Assembly: GCA_004020545.1 (NCBI GenBank)
Contig: SAQE01000041.1
Location: forward strand, 1-54,167
DNA: 54,167 bases
Source of the DNA: Mesorhizobium sp.
GTDB taxonomy: Bacteria; Pseudomonadota; Alphaproteobacteria; Rhizobiales; Rhizobiaceae
Reading direction: 5' to 3'
Part shown: positions 24,907 to 33,532 of the stretch, piece after piece
How positions within the stretch are numbered: the stretch's first letter is position 1
How the letters are laid out: each line of letters opens with the position of its first letter
Notes under the pieces: model-generated
Told to the model about the DNA's origin: nothing
Databases searched by the model: none
What the model saw: only the letters and a program-made list of their open reading frames with translations
Position numbers and translations under genes: made by a program

Positions 24907-25697
24907 CCCGGCGCGATTTCTCCGAACGCGATATCCACATGGCCCTCGACGGCGAGTTGCCGGGCGAGGAGCGCATGGCCTATGACGCCTGGCTCGAAGC
25001 CAATCCCGAGATGAAGGCGAAGAGCATCCGCTACATCGCCGACCGCGCGGCGCTCCGCGCCGCCCTGGCCGGCGTGATGGACGAACCTGTGCCCGCAAGG
25101 CTGCGCCAGGCAGTGTTTGGCGAATCGCCGGCCCGTGCGCCTGCCTGGCGCTCGCGCTGGTGGCTTTCGGCGGCGGCCGCCGCCGTGCTGATGGTCGGCG
25201 GCCTTGGCGGCTATGTCGCCGGCATCGGCGGCATCGGCCGAAGCGGCGAGAGCGACGACCAACTCGCCGAGCAGGCGATCGCCGCCCATGTTATCTACGC
25301 CGCCGAGAAGCGTCACGCGGTCGAGGTGCCGGCAAGCGACAAGGACCATCTGCAGACCTGGCTGTCCAACCGGGTAGGGCTGAAGGTGATCGCGCCCGAC
25401 CTCGTGGCCCAGGGCTTTGAGCTCGTCGGCGGCCGGCTGCTGCCCTCTGGCGAAGGGGGCAAGGCGGCGATGCTGCTTTATGAAGACGCCAAGGGCGAGC
25501 GCATCTCGCTCTTCGTCACCGCCGAATCATCGCAGACCGCCAAGGGCACTTATGCGGCTGAGGCGGACGGCCCCGAGGCGGTCTATTGGCTGGACAAAGG
25601 CTATGGCTGCGCCGTCGTCGGCTCGCTGCCGCGCGAGCGCCTGTCGGAGGTCGCCAAGAGCGCCTACGGCCAGCTTCTAGCCGGTATTTCGAGCTGA
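24903..25697 (+). CDS. Membrane-anchored anti-sigma factor
   Basis: A 264-residue protein with a cytoplasmic N-terminal part (MTRRDFSERDIHMALDGELPGEER...), the typical anti-sigma opening, one membrane helix near residues 85-110 (WWLSAAAAAVLMVGGLGGYVAG), and a periplasmic domain with no recognised motif. No HxxxCxxC zinc motif is present. It overlaps the ECF gene by 4 bp and should hold the sigma factor inactive until an envelope signal releases it. The signal is unknown. Confidence 0.88.
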   Translation: MTRRDFSERDIHMALDGELPGEERMAYDAWLEANPEMKAKSIRYIADRAALRAALAGVMDEPVPARLRQAVFGESPARAPAWRSRWWLSAAAAAVLMVGGLGGYVAGIGGIGRSGESDDQLAEQAIAAHVIYAAEKRHAVEVPASDKDHLQTWLSNRVGLKVIAPDLVAQGFELVGGRLLPSGEGGKAAMLLYEDAKGERISLFVTAESSQTAKGTYAAEADGPEAVYWLDKGYGCAVVGSLPRERLSEVAKSAYGQLLAGISS

Positions 25698-25698
25698 G

Positions 25699-25723
25699 GC
25701 CGGCTGCGTTTTCCGCGGCCGGC
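25699..25723 (+). terminator. Stem-loop after the anti-sigma gene
   Basis: gccggctgcg (25699-25708) pairs with cgcggccggc (25714-25723) in a 10-bp stem with one T-G pair and a 5-nt loop. No T-run follows, so it is a possible but imperfect terminator. It separates the sigma/anti-sigma pair from the next operon. Confidence 0.45.
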
Positions 25724-25902
25724 AGCCCTTCCAAACAGTGATCTTGTTCAAATACTTCGCGCTTCCTTGCCGGCGCTGAAAGTGTCACAATTCGGCCCAA
25801 ATCAAGGAGCGAAAGCGCTTGATGAATGCTGGCGCTTCGGGCGGTGTTGCTTTTTGACCGGGGCCGTTTCCTTAAACCCAATCGAGGTTCTCCCAAGCCC
25901 GC

Positions 25903-27000
25903 ATGCCTGCCGAGATTCGCAAGGCCCGCGCGTCAGACGTCGATGACCTCGCCGCCATCGAGAAGGCTGTCTTCTCGGGCGACCGGCTTTCCCGCCGCTC
26001 CTTCCGTCAGTTCATCGAGCGCGAAACCGCCGAGATGCTGGTGGCCGAGAATACCGGCCATGTCGCCGGCTACGCGGTGGTGCTGTTTCGCAAGGGCAGC
26101 GGCGTGGCCCGGCTCTATTCCATCGCCGTCGGTCCGTTCTTTGGCAACCTCGGCATCGGCCGCCAACTGCTGGCCGCGGCCGAGGAGGCGGCCTACGAGC
26201 ACGATCGCATGATGCTGCGGCTCGAGGTGCGCGAGGACAATCAGCGCGCCATCCGCATCTACGAGCAGGCCGGCTACCGAAAGATCGGCCGCGAGCCCGA
26301 CTATTACGAGGACGGCGCCACCGCGCTGCGTTACGAAAAGACGCTGCGCGGCGATGTCCCGACCGCTACCCGGGTGCCGTTCTACCAGCAGACCTGCGAA
26401 TTCACCTGCGGCCCCTGTTGCTTGATGATGGCGATGGCCAATTTCGACCGTGGCTTCGTGCCGGACCCGGTCATGGAGATCCGCCTGTGGCGCGAGGCGA
26501 CCACGGTGTTCATGATGTCGGGGCCGGGCGGGTGCGAGCCTTTCGGCCTGGCGGTCGCCGGCTATGAAAGCGGGCTTGCGGCCGAGATATTCGTGTCCTT
26601 CCACGGCGCGCTGTTCCTGCAGTCGGTCAGGAGCGAGGACAAGCGCCGGGTGATGGAACTCGCCCAGGTCGACTTTCGCCGCCGCGCGGAACTTTACGGC
26701 ATCCCGGTGATTTACCGTCCGTTCGGCATCGACGACATCCGTACCGCCCTTGCCGAGGGCAAGCTGGTGCTGGTGCTGATCAGCGGTTTCCTGATGTTCG
26801 GCAAGAAGGTGCCGCATTGGGTTCTCGCCATCGGCGACGACGGCGACCACATCCTGATCCACGATCCCTGGGTCGAGGACGAAAGGCAGGAGACCATCCT
26901 CGACGCCGCCAACATCCCCGTGCCCTACGGCATCTTCATGAACATGGCGCAGTTCGGCCGCGACGGGTTGCGCGCCGCCATCACTCTGGGAAAACGCTGA
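25903..27000 (+). CDS. GNAT acetyltransferase fused to C39-like peptidase
   Basis: This 365-residue protein has two domains. Residues 1-150 are a RimI-like GNAT domain with the acetyl-CoA loop GNLGIGRQLLAAAEE and RIYEQAGYRKIGRE. Residues about 160-365 are a C39-like papain-fold domain: QQTCEFTCGPCCLMMAM places the catalytic Cys, VPHWVLAIG the His and ILIHDPW the Asp, so the triad is intact. C39 domains usually cleave leader peptides after a double glycine, but this soluble version has no ABC transporter. It is 4 bp upstream of the RimK-like ligase, so the two should act together on a peptide or peptide-tagged substrate. Confidence 0.88.
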   Translation: MPAEIRKARASDVDDLAAIEKAVFSGDRLSRRSFRQFIERETAEMLVAENTGHVAGYAVVLFRKGSGVARLYSIAVGPFFGNLGIGRQLLAAAEEAAYEHDRMMLRLEVREDNQRAIRIYEQAGYRKIGREPDYYEDGATALRYEKTLRGDVPTATRVPFYQQTCEFTCGPCCLMMAMANFDRGFVPDPVMEIRLWREATTVFMMSGPGGCEPFGLAVAGYESGLAAEIFVSFHGALFLQSVRSEDKRRVMELAQVDFRRRAELYGIPVIYRPFGIDDIRTALAEGKLVLVLISGFLMFGKKVPHWVLAIGDDGDHILIHDPWVEDERQETILDAANIPVPYGIFMNMAQFGRDGLRAAITLGKR

Positions 27001-27004
27001 AACA

Positions 27005-28468
27005 ATGACCTGGGTCATCCTCACAGGCAGGCAGAACGATCTCGACCAGGTGGCCACGCCCCACAAGATCATCACCAACCGCGACTATCTCGCGCATCCG
27101 GCGCTGTTTCGCGGCCAGCGGCCGAAGGTCATCAACCTGTCGAACAATTACGGCTACCAGAGTCGCGGCTACTACGCCTCGCTGCTTGCCGGCTCGCGCG
27201 GCCACAAGGTGATCCCGACTGTCGAGACCATGATCGACCTGTCGGAGCGCAAGCTCTACGAGCACGCGCTGCCGGAACTCGAGCTCGCGCTGAACAAATG
27301 CCGCAAGGATCTCGGCGGCACCTTCCCGTCCAAGGTCGCCGTCTTCTTCGGCATCGGGCCGTCGAAAGTATGGGACCGCTTCACCAAGCTGCTGTTCGAC
27401 TGGTTCCGCGCGCCGGCGCTGGAGGTCCACATCAAGGACAGCGCCGAATGGGCCTCGATCCGCAAGATCGGCTTCCTGCCGCTCGCCCGCATGACCGACG
27501 AGGAAGAAGCCTTCTTCCTGCAATGCCTGGAGACTTATACCAACCGCGAATGGCGTGACACCAAGGGCCGCACGCCTGCGCGCTATACGTTCGCCACGCT
27601 GGTCGATCCGCATGAGGAGCTGCCGCCCTCGGAGATCTCCTCGCTGCGCTACTGGGCGCGGATCGCCGAGAAGATGGGCGTCGAGGTCGAGCCGATCACC
27701 AGGAAGGACCTCGCCAAGCTCGCCAATTACGACGCGCTGTTCATCCGCGAGACGACGTCGATCTCCAATCACACCTACCGCTTCGCGCGCCGCGCCCAAC
27801 AGGAAGGCATGCCGGTGATCGACGATCCGCTGTCGATGATCCGCTGCACCAACAAGGTCTATCTCAACGAGCTGATGACCTACAACAAGGTGCCGGTGCC
27901 GCCGACAGTCATGATCGCCGGCACTTCCGATCTCGAAGTCGCGGCGCAGACGCTGGGCTTCCCGCTGGTGCTGAAGATCCCGGACTCGTCCTTCTCGCGC
28001 GGCGTCAAGAAATGCGAGAACCTCGCCGAACTGACGAAGCTCGCGACCGAGTGGCTGGAGGATTCCGACCTCCTCATCGCGCAGAAATTCATCCCCACCG
28101 AATATGACTGGCGGGTCGGCGTGCTCGGCGGCCAGCCGCTGTTTGCCGTGCATTATTTGATGGCGAAGAAGCACTGGCAGATCGTCAACCATAAGGCCAA
28201 CGGCAAGCCCGACCAGGGCGGCATCAAGACCTTCACGCTGAAGCAGACGCCGCCGCATGTCGTCGAAACCGCGGTGAAGGCGGCGAGCTGCATCGGCGAC
28301 GGGCTCTACGGCGTCGACCTCAAGGAGACCAAGGACGGCGTCTTCGTCATCGAGGTCAACGACAACCCCAATCTCGACCATGGCTGGGAGGATTCCGGCG
28401 AGAAGGACGAGGTCTGGGTGCGGCTGACGCAATGGTTCCTGGAGCGCCTGGAGCGGCCGGGCCGATAA
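27005..28468 (+). CDS. RimK-like ATP-grasp ligase
   Basis: A 487-residue protein of the RimK-family ATP-grasp type, larger than ribosomal S6 ligase RimK (about 300 residues). An N-terminal domain of about 200 residues of unknown role precedes a pre-ATP-grasp region and the ATP-grasp fold (about 265-470), with FPLVLKIPDSSFSRGVKKC for the nucleotide lysine, TEYDWRVGVLGG, and VFVIEVNDNPNLDHGWED for metal-binding Glu and Asn. Such enzymes form amide bonds between a carboxylate and an amino acid. It is linked to the GNAT-C39 gene (4 bp) and a DUF3303 gene. Substrate unknown. Confidence 0.88.
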   Translation: MTWVILTGRQNDLDQVATPHKIITNRDYLAHPALFRGQRPKVINLSNNYGYQSRGYYASLLAGSRGHKVIPTVETMIDLSERKLYEHALPELELALNKCRKDLGGTFPSKVAVFFGIGPSKVWDRFTKLLFDWFRAPALEVHIKDSAEWASIRKIGFLPLARMTDEEEAFFLQCLETYTNREWRDTKGRTPARYTFATLVDPHEELPPSEISSLRYWARIAEKMGVEVEPITRKDLAKLANYDALFIRETTSISNHTYRFARRAQQEGMPVIDDPLSMIRCTNKVYLNELMTYNKVPVPPTVMIAGTSDLEVAAQTLGFPLVLKIPDSSFSRGVKKCENLAELTKLATEWLEDSDLLIAQKFIPTEYDWRVGVLGGQPLFAVHYLMAKKHWQIVNHKANGKPDQGGIKTFTLKQTPPHVVETAVKAASCIGDGLYGVDLKETKDGVFVIEVNDNPNLDHGWEDSGEKDEVWVRLTQWFLERLERPGR

Positions 28469-28487
28469 TCAACCGGACGGGGCAAAA

Positions 28488-28760
28488 ATGCTGTTTTTCG
28501 TGATCGAGGATTTTACCGGTTGCGACCGCAAGGAGATCTACCGCCGTTTCCGCGACCGGGGCCGGCTGAAACCCGACGAGCTTGTCGTCCACCATAGCTG
28601 GATCGCCGGCGACATGAGCCGCTGCTTCATGCTGGTGGAGGCCGACGACGTCACGCTGCTGCAGCGCTGGGTCATCGAATGGGCGGATCTGGTGGAGTTC
28701 GAGATCGTTCCCGTTGCCACCAGCAAGGACATGGTCGCGGCATTGGCCGGGCATCTCTAG
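28488..28760 (+). CDS. DUF3303 small protein
   Basis: A 90-residue DUF3303 protein: MLFFVIEDFTGCDRKEIYRRFRDRGR is a typical opening, followed by HHSWIAGDMSRCFMLVEADD and ending in EFEIVPVATSKDMVAAL. The family is expected to adopt a dimeric ferredoxin-like alpha/beta-barrel fold. It lies 19 bp after the ATP-grasp gene, so it is probably the third gene of that operon. Its role is not known; it could be an accessory or binding protein. Confidence 0.85.
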   Translation: MLFFVIEDFTGCDRKEIYRRFRDRGRLKPDELVVHHSWIAGDMSRCFMLVEADDVTLLQRWVIEWADLVEFEIVPVATSKDMVAALAGHL

Positions 28761-28763
28761 CTG

Positions 28764-29672
28764 CTAAGCGATCAGCGTCGGAGACCTGACCGCGCGCCGA
28801 CATTCTTCGATCAGCCATTCGCGGAATGCAGCCACGACATCGCGTCTCGCGCTGCGCTCGGGGATCGTGAGGCAATAAGGCTGGCGCAATTCCAGCGCGC
28901 TGGCTGCAGGGCGCACAAGCCTGCCGTCTTCGAGCGCCTGGGCGCAATAAATGCCTTGCGCCAGCGCCACACCCAGCCCTGATATGGCGAGATCGAGTGC
29001 TGCCCGCGACGAATTGGCAGAGAGGCCGCGCCGTGCCGCCCGCCCTGGCTCGATGCCGGCCGCCTCGAACCAGTTGCGCCAGGACGGAAAGGAGGCGCCG
29101 GTCGGTCCCCAGTCGGTGTGGATCAACGGCAGGCCGGCGAGGCTTTCGGACCTGATTGCTCCGGCAAGGCCCGGCGCGCAGACGGGATAGACCGCGTCCC
29201 TGACGATCTCCTCGGTCGGGTGCTCGCGGTAGTGCGGGCCGTAGGAAAGCCGGACGTCGATCAGCTCATGGTCGAACGGCACCGGGTCGTCGTCGCCTCT
29301 GAGCGAAATATCCGCGGCGCCGTGGCTTGCGACAAAGCCGGCAAGGCGCATGGAGAGCCAGCCCATCGCCATTGACGGCGGCACGGAGATGACAAGCCTC
29401 GGCCGGAATGCATCGCCGCCGCGCGCGACGCTGCCGATTTCCTGGAAGGCCATGGTGAGCCTGGGCAGCATCTCGACGCCGGCTTCGGTGAGCACCACGC
29501 GCCGGTTGACGCGGTGGAAAAGCTTGCGGCCCATCTGCTCCTCGACGGTGCGGATGAGCTGGCTGACGGCGGCCGCCGAAACCGACAGCTCTTCCGCCGC
29601 CGCGGCGAAGCTGCCCATGCGTGCGGCGGCCTCGAAGGCCTGAAGTCCCCTCAGCGATGGAAGAGTGACCAT
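28764..29672 (-). CDS. LysR-family regulator (GcvA-like)
   Basis: A 302-residue LysR regulator. The N-terminal winged helix-turn-helix (MVTLPSLRGLQAFEAAARMGSFAAAAEELSVSAAAVSQLIRTVEE) resembles GcvA-type regulators, and the periplasmic-binding-like effector domain follows. The ATG at 29672 is preferred over the TTG at 29681. The gene is divergent from a fatty acid desaturase, with an 84-bp gap that holds a GATAAG-TTCAG-CTTATC operator 12 bp from its own start, so it likely regulates both itself and the desaturase. The DUF3303 gene converges on it, with 3 bp between the ends. Confidence 0.92.
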   Translation of the reverse strand: MVTLPSLRGLQAFEAAARMGSFAAAAEELSVSAAAVSQLIRTVEEQMGRKLFHRVNRRVVLTEAGVEMLPRLTMAFQEIGSVARGGDAFRPRLVISVPPSMAMGWLSMRLAGFVASHGAADISLRGDDDPVPFDHELIDVRLSYGPHYREHPTEEIVRDAVYPVCAPGLAGAIRSESLAGLPLIHTDWGPTGASFPSWRNWFEAAGIEPGRAARRGLSANSSRAALDLAISGLGVALAQGIYCAQALEDGRLVRPAASALELRQPYCLTIPERSARRDVVAAFREWLIEECRRAVRSPTLIA

Positions 29673-29683
29673 GGCGACCAAAA

Positions 29684-29700
29684 GATAAGTTCAGCTTATC
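29684..29700. promoter_or_regulatory. LysR-type operator, GATAAG-N5-CTTATC
   Basis: GATAAG (29684-29689) and CTTATC (29695-29700) are perfect inverted repeats around TTCAG. The element contains the T-N11-A pattern of LysR sites and sits in the 84-bp gap between the regulator and the desaturase. Confidence 0.7.
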
Positions 29701-29756
29701 TATTTTACAGAAATCCTCGTTTTTCGAAAGGTTTCTTGCCGGAGTACCTTACCTTT

Positions 29757-30674
29757 ATGAACGCAATCGACCGCAGCGAATCCGTGGACCATCGCGACGT
29801 CATCGCCTCGCTGACCAATGAGGAGCGCGGCCGGCTGACAGGCAAGTCGGATGCGCCGGGGCTCATCCAGTTCGCCATCCACCTGGGCGCGATCATTGTG
29901 CTCGGCGCGCTGATCGCGGCCAAAGTGCCGTTCTGGCCGCTGCTGATGCTGCCGCAGGGCATCTTGATCGTGTTCCTGTTCACGCTGCTGCACGAGACGG
30001 TGCACAGGACGGCGTTCGAGACGCAGTGGCTGAACGATGCCGTCGCGCGGCTCTGCAGCCTGGCGATCGCGCTGCCCGCCGACTGGTTCCGCTATTTTCA
30101 TTTCGCCCATCACCGCTTCACTCAGGATCCGGAGAACGATCCGGAACTGGCCTTCCCGAAGCCCGAGACCTTGCGGCAATACATCGTCCATGTCTCGGGC
30201 CTGCCGGTCTGGTGGGGGCATCTCAAGACGCTTTGCACCAATGCCGGCGGCCGCTGCCGGGACAGCTATGTGCCGCCGAAGGGCTTTCCGAAAGTGCAGG
30301 CCGAGGCGCGCGCGATGATCTTTTTCTACGTCGTCTTGCTGGCGCTCGCCCTCTGGTTCAAGGCGACCGTGCTGCTTTACGTCTGGATCGTGCCGGCGCT
30401 GCTCGGGCAGCCCTTCCTCAGGCTCTATCTGCTGGCCGAGCATGGCCGCTGCCCCTTCGTCGCCAACATGCTGGAAAACAGCAGGACGACGCTGACCAAC
30501 TGGGTCGTGCGCAAGCTCGCCTGGAACATGCCTTACCATGCCGAGCACCACGCCTATCCAGGCGTGCCGTTCCACCAGTTGCCGGCGTTCCATCGGCTGA
30601 TCGAGCGGCATCTCAAGGTGGTCGAGCCGGGATACGTGAGCTTCCACGAGAAATACATCGAGACGCTGCGCTGA
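29757..30674 (+). CDS. Membrane fatty acid desaturase
   Basis: A 305-residue di-iron desaturase. The three histidine boxes are HETVH (near residue 78), HFAHHRFTQDPENDPE (near 115) and HAEHHAYPGVPFHQLP (near 262). Hydrophobic segments lie at about 40-60, 62-80, 95-110 and 185-225, so it is an inner-membrane enzyme that introduces double bonds, or hydroxyls, into acyl chains. The start at 29757 is the first ATG after the operator region. Expression is probably set by the divergent LysR gene. The acyl substrate is unknown. Confidence 0.9.
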   Translation: MNAIDRSESVDHRDVIASLTNEERGRLTGKSDAPGLIQFAIHLGAIIVLGALIAAKVPFWPLLMLPQGILIVFLFTLLHETVHRTAFETQWLNDAVARLCSLAIALPADWFRYFHFAHHRFTQDPENDPELAFPKPETLRQYIVHVSGLPVWWGHLKTLCTNAGGRCRDSYVPPKGFPKVQAEARAMIFFYVVLLALALWFKATVLLYVWIVPALLGQPFLRLYLLAEHGRCPFVANMLENSRTTLTNWVVRKLAWNMPYHAEHHAYPGVPFHQLPAFHRLIERHLKVVEPGYVSFHEKYIETLR

Positions 30675-30688
30675 CGGTGCGCCTGGCG

Positions 30689-32857
30689 TCAGCCGGATTG
30701 GCGCAGCTTTTCCTGCGAGCGTAGCAGCCGGCTCGTCTCCGAGGCCTTGGCCGGCACGCCGATCAGAAAACCTTGTGCCTCGCCGCAGCCGGCTTTGCGC
30801 AGCATCTCGAGCTGCGCTTCGGTCTCGACGCCTTCGGCGGTAACGGTGATGCCGAGCTCGGCGCCAAGCCTGATCACGGTGCGTACGATCGCCGCCGTGT
30901 CGCGCTTGTCGAGGTCGCGGATGAAGGAGCGGTCGATCTTGATCTTGTCGACAGGAAAGCGCCGCAGATAGCCGAGCGAGGAATAGCCGGTGCCGAAATC
31001 GTCGAGCGCGATGCGAACGCCCAGCCCGCGCAATTGCCCGAGCGTCCTCAGCACGGTCTCGCTCTCGTCCATCATCACCGTTTCGGTGATTTCGAGCTCC
31101 AGCCGGTTGGCCGGCATGCCCGAAAAGGCGAGCGCCGCAATTACGCTGCGAGCGAAGCCGCCGCTCTTGATCTGGGCCGCCGAGACATTGACTGCCATGC
31201 GCATGTCCCGCGGCCAGCCCGCCGCCACGCCGCAGGCCTTGCGCAGCGCCCAGTCGCCGAGTTGCACGATCAGCCCGGTCTCCTCGGCCGCAGCGATGAA
31301 GTCATCCGGCGGCACCAGTCCGCGCGACGGCGAGCGCCAGCGCATCAGCGCTTCGGCACCGACGATATCGCTGGATGCGATGTCGAGGATCGGCTGAAAA
31401 TCCAGCTCGAACTCGCGCCTGGGCAGGGCCGCTTCAAGATCGGCTTCGAGCGCCCGGCGCTCCCGCACCATGGCGTCCATACCGGGCTCGAAGAAACGGT
31501 AGATATTGCGCCCTTCGCTCTTGCCTCGGTAGAGCGCCATGTCGGCATTGGTCAAGAGCGTGTCCGCATCCTGCCCGTCGCCGGGGTAGAGCGCGATGCC
31601 GAGGCTGACGCCGACATGCATCTCGCGGCCCTTGTCGCGATAGGGCTTGCCGATCACCTCGATGATGCGTTTGGCAAGCTTTTCGGCATCGGCCGCGCCT
31701 CTGGCATTGGACTGGATGATGGCGAATTCGTCGCCACCGAAACGCGCCACCACGTCTTTCTCGCTTCGCAGGCAGCGCCGCAAACGCTCGGCCACGCATC
31801 TCAGCAGCCAGTCGCCGGCCGGGTGCCCAAAAGTGTCGTTGACGGCCTTGAAGCGGTCGAGGTCGAGCGAGAAGATCGCCAGCGGCGCGATCTTGGCCTC
31901 GCTCAGCGCCTGGTCGAGACGCTCGCGGAACATCGAGCGGTTGGGCAGATTGGTCAGCGTGTCGTGATGCGCAAGATGCGTCATGCGTTCTTCGGCGCGG
32001 CGACGCTCGGTGACGTCGTCGAAGGTGACCACCCAGCCGCCGCCGCTCATCGGCTGGCGGACAACCAGAAACGTCCTGCCGTCGGCAAGATAGCGATAAG
32101 TCGAATGCATCTTCCCCGCCTGCAGGCAAGCTGCGGTCTTGGCGACTTCGCTGTCGACGTCGATCTTGGTGTAGATGCCGAGTTCCAACAGCCGTTCGAG
32201 GGCGTCGCGATGCGTCGTCCCAAACGGGAAATCGGCCGCGGTGGCATGATAGAGTTCCAGAAAACGCTGATTGCGCACGATCATCTTGCCGTCGGCGTCG
32301 TACATCAGCAGGCCTTGCGACATGTTGGCTAAAGCGGCGTCGAAGCGGCGGTGCTGCTCCTTCAGCTCCTCTTCGGCGCGCCGCTGCACGGTCACGTCCT
32401 CGTAGATCGACACCCAGCCGCCGGAAGCCAGCGGCCGGTGCGAGATGACGATGATGCGCCCGTCCGCCAGCGTTTCCTCATAGGTCGAGGGCTTGGCGCC
32501 GTCGATATAGGGCTTGCGGACCGCATAGAGCTCCTCGGCGCTTTGCGAGGCGATGCCGATATCGACGCTGTGCTGCAGGATATCGAAGAAGCGGATGCCG
32601 GGCTTCATCACCTTGGCGTCGAGGCGGAAGAGGTCGATGTAGTTTCGATTGCAGATGATCATCCGCTCTTCGGCGTCGAACATGCACAGCCCGTGCGACA
32701 TGTTCTCGACAGCGGCTGAGAAGCGCTCGTTCTGCGCGCGAAGTTCTTGTGCTATCCGCTCGGCCGGACCAGCACGGGTTGCTTTCCGCCTGCTGGCGGC
32801 CGAACCAGTCTTGACATGTGCGACGGGCATGAGCGCCTGCAAACCTTGACTGAACAT
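30689..32857 (-). CDS. PAS-PAS-GGDEF-EAL cyclic-di-GMP protein
   Basis: A 722-residue cytoplasmic protein without membrane segments. Two PAS-type sensor domains (about 35-160 and 165-290), each opening with FxxAxxNMSxGLxMFDAxxR, precede GGDEF (FGGDEFAI) and EAL (GAEALMRW) domains. GGDEF is intact, and DDFGTGYSSLGYL and EGVE are present, so both diguanylate cyclase and phosphodiesterase activity are possible. The C-terminal loop reads GFLIGVPAKASE rather than the common GFLFGKP. It should set cyclic-di-GMP and with it motility or biofilm state. No regulated partner is adjacent. Confidence 0.93.
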   Translation of the reverse strand: MFSQGLQALMPVAHVKTGSAASRRKATRAGPAERIAQELRAQNERFSAAVENMSHGLCMFDAEERMIICNRNYIDLFRLDAKVMKPGIRFFDILQHSVDIGIASQSAEELYAVRKPYIDGAKPSTYEETLADGRIIVISHRPLASGGWVSIYEDVTVQRRAEEELKEQHRRFDAALANMSQGLLMYDADGKMIVRNQRFLELYHATAADFPFGTTHRDALERLLELGIYTKIDVDSEVAKTAACLQAGKMHSTYRYLADGRTFLVVRQPMSGGGWVVTFDDVTERRRAEERMTHLAHHDTLTNLPNRSMFRERLDQALSEAKIAPLAIFSLDLDRFKAVNDTFGHPAGDWLLRCVAERLRRCLRSEKDVVARFGGDEFAIIQSNARGAADAEKLAKRIIEVIGKPYRDKGREMHVGVSLGIALYPGDGQDADTLLTNADMALYRGKSEGRNIYRFFEPGMDAMVRERRALEADLEAALPRREFELDFQPILDIASSDIVGAEALMRWRSPSRGLVPPDDFIAAAEETGLIVQLGDWALRKACGVAAGWPRDMRMAVNVSAAQIKSGGFARSVIAALAFSGMPANRLELEITETVMMDESETVLRTLGQLRGLGVRIALDDFGTGYSSLGYLRRFPVDKIKIDRSFIRDLDKRDTAAIVRTVIRLGAELGITVTAEGVETEAQLEMLRKAGCGEAQGFLIGVPAKASETSRLLRSQEKLRQSG

Positions 32858-32893
32858 GTCACTGTCGTGGTCGCCGGTTAATTTAGCGTTCTT

Positions 32894-33532
32894 TTACGTT
32901 GCGGAATTTGCAGCAAGAAAAGACTGGCGATGAGCCTCAAGCGTCGCGAAACGCTTCAGAAACGCTGCCTGTGCCCAAGTCACCGAGCGCGGCGTGAAGT
33001 CGAAGCGGTCGGCGGAAAAGCCGCGTGGCCGTCCGAAATATTCTGTCGCCTCCGCCGTCGAGAAGCCGGCGAGCAGCGTCGCCTCGTAGTAGGCGGCGAT
33101 CTGGTCGGCGCGCTTGATGTCCTTGAGCAGGCCCGGGCTGAGCTCCGCCGGCAGCGAAAAGCGCAGATGGATGGCGCGCTGCAGCCTCAGCTCGCAGTCC
33201 TTGTAGGAGCCGCCCATCACCGATTTGAACGGCGAGATCATGTCGCCGATGACATATTCCGGAGCATCGTGCAGCAGCGCTGCCAGCCGCGCCTCGGCCG
33301 AGGCAGCAGGGGAAAGTTCAGCGAACAGTGCTTCGACCACGAGCGAATGCTGCGCGACCGAGAAGGCGTGATCGCCGCTGGTCTGGCCGTTCCAGCGGGC
33401 GACCCGGGCGAGTCCATGCGCGATATCGGCGATCTCGATGTCGAGCGGCGAGGGGTCGAGCAGGTCGAGCCGCCGGCCCGACAGCATGCGTTGCCAGGCG
33501 CGCGGCGGCGCTCCAGCCCTGTCGGCCGCCAT
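32894..33532 (-). CDS. HD-domain hydrolase, YfbR-like
   Basis: A 212-residue HD phosphohydrolase. GDHAFSVAQHSLVV and AALLHDAPEYVIGDMISPFK hold the metal-binding His, His-Asp and Asp residues, as in YfbR-type 5'-nucleotidases. Its start codon overlaps the ygfZ stop (TGATG), so the two are coupled. Rhizobial members of this family are often annotated as HD family hydrolases; a dNMP-like substrate is a family inference. Confidence 0.85.
   Translation of the reverse strand: MAADRAGAPPRAWQRMLSGRRLDLLDPSPLDIEIADIAHGLARVARWNGQTSGDHAFSVAQHSLVVEALFAELSPAASAEARLAALLHDAPEYVIGDMISPFKSVMGGSYKDCELRLQRAIHLRFSLPAELSPGLLKDIKRADQIAAYYEATLLAGFSTAEATEYFGRPRGFSADRFDFTPRSVTWAQAAFLKRFATLEAHRQSFLAANSAT

Noticed and set aside
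25822-25857. An 11-codon frame (MNAGASGGVAF) upstream of the GNAT-C39 gene as a possible peptide substrate
   Set aside because: Too short, the AAGGAG upstream is too far from the ATG, and it lacks a leader with a double-glycine cut site.
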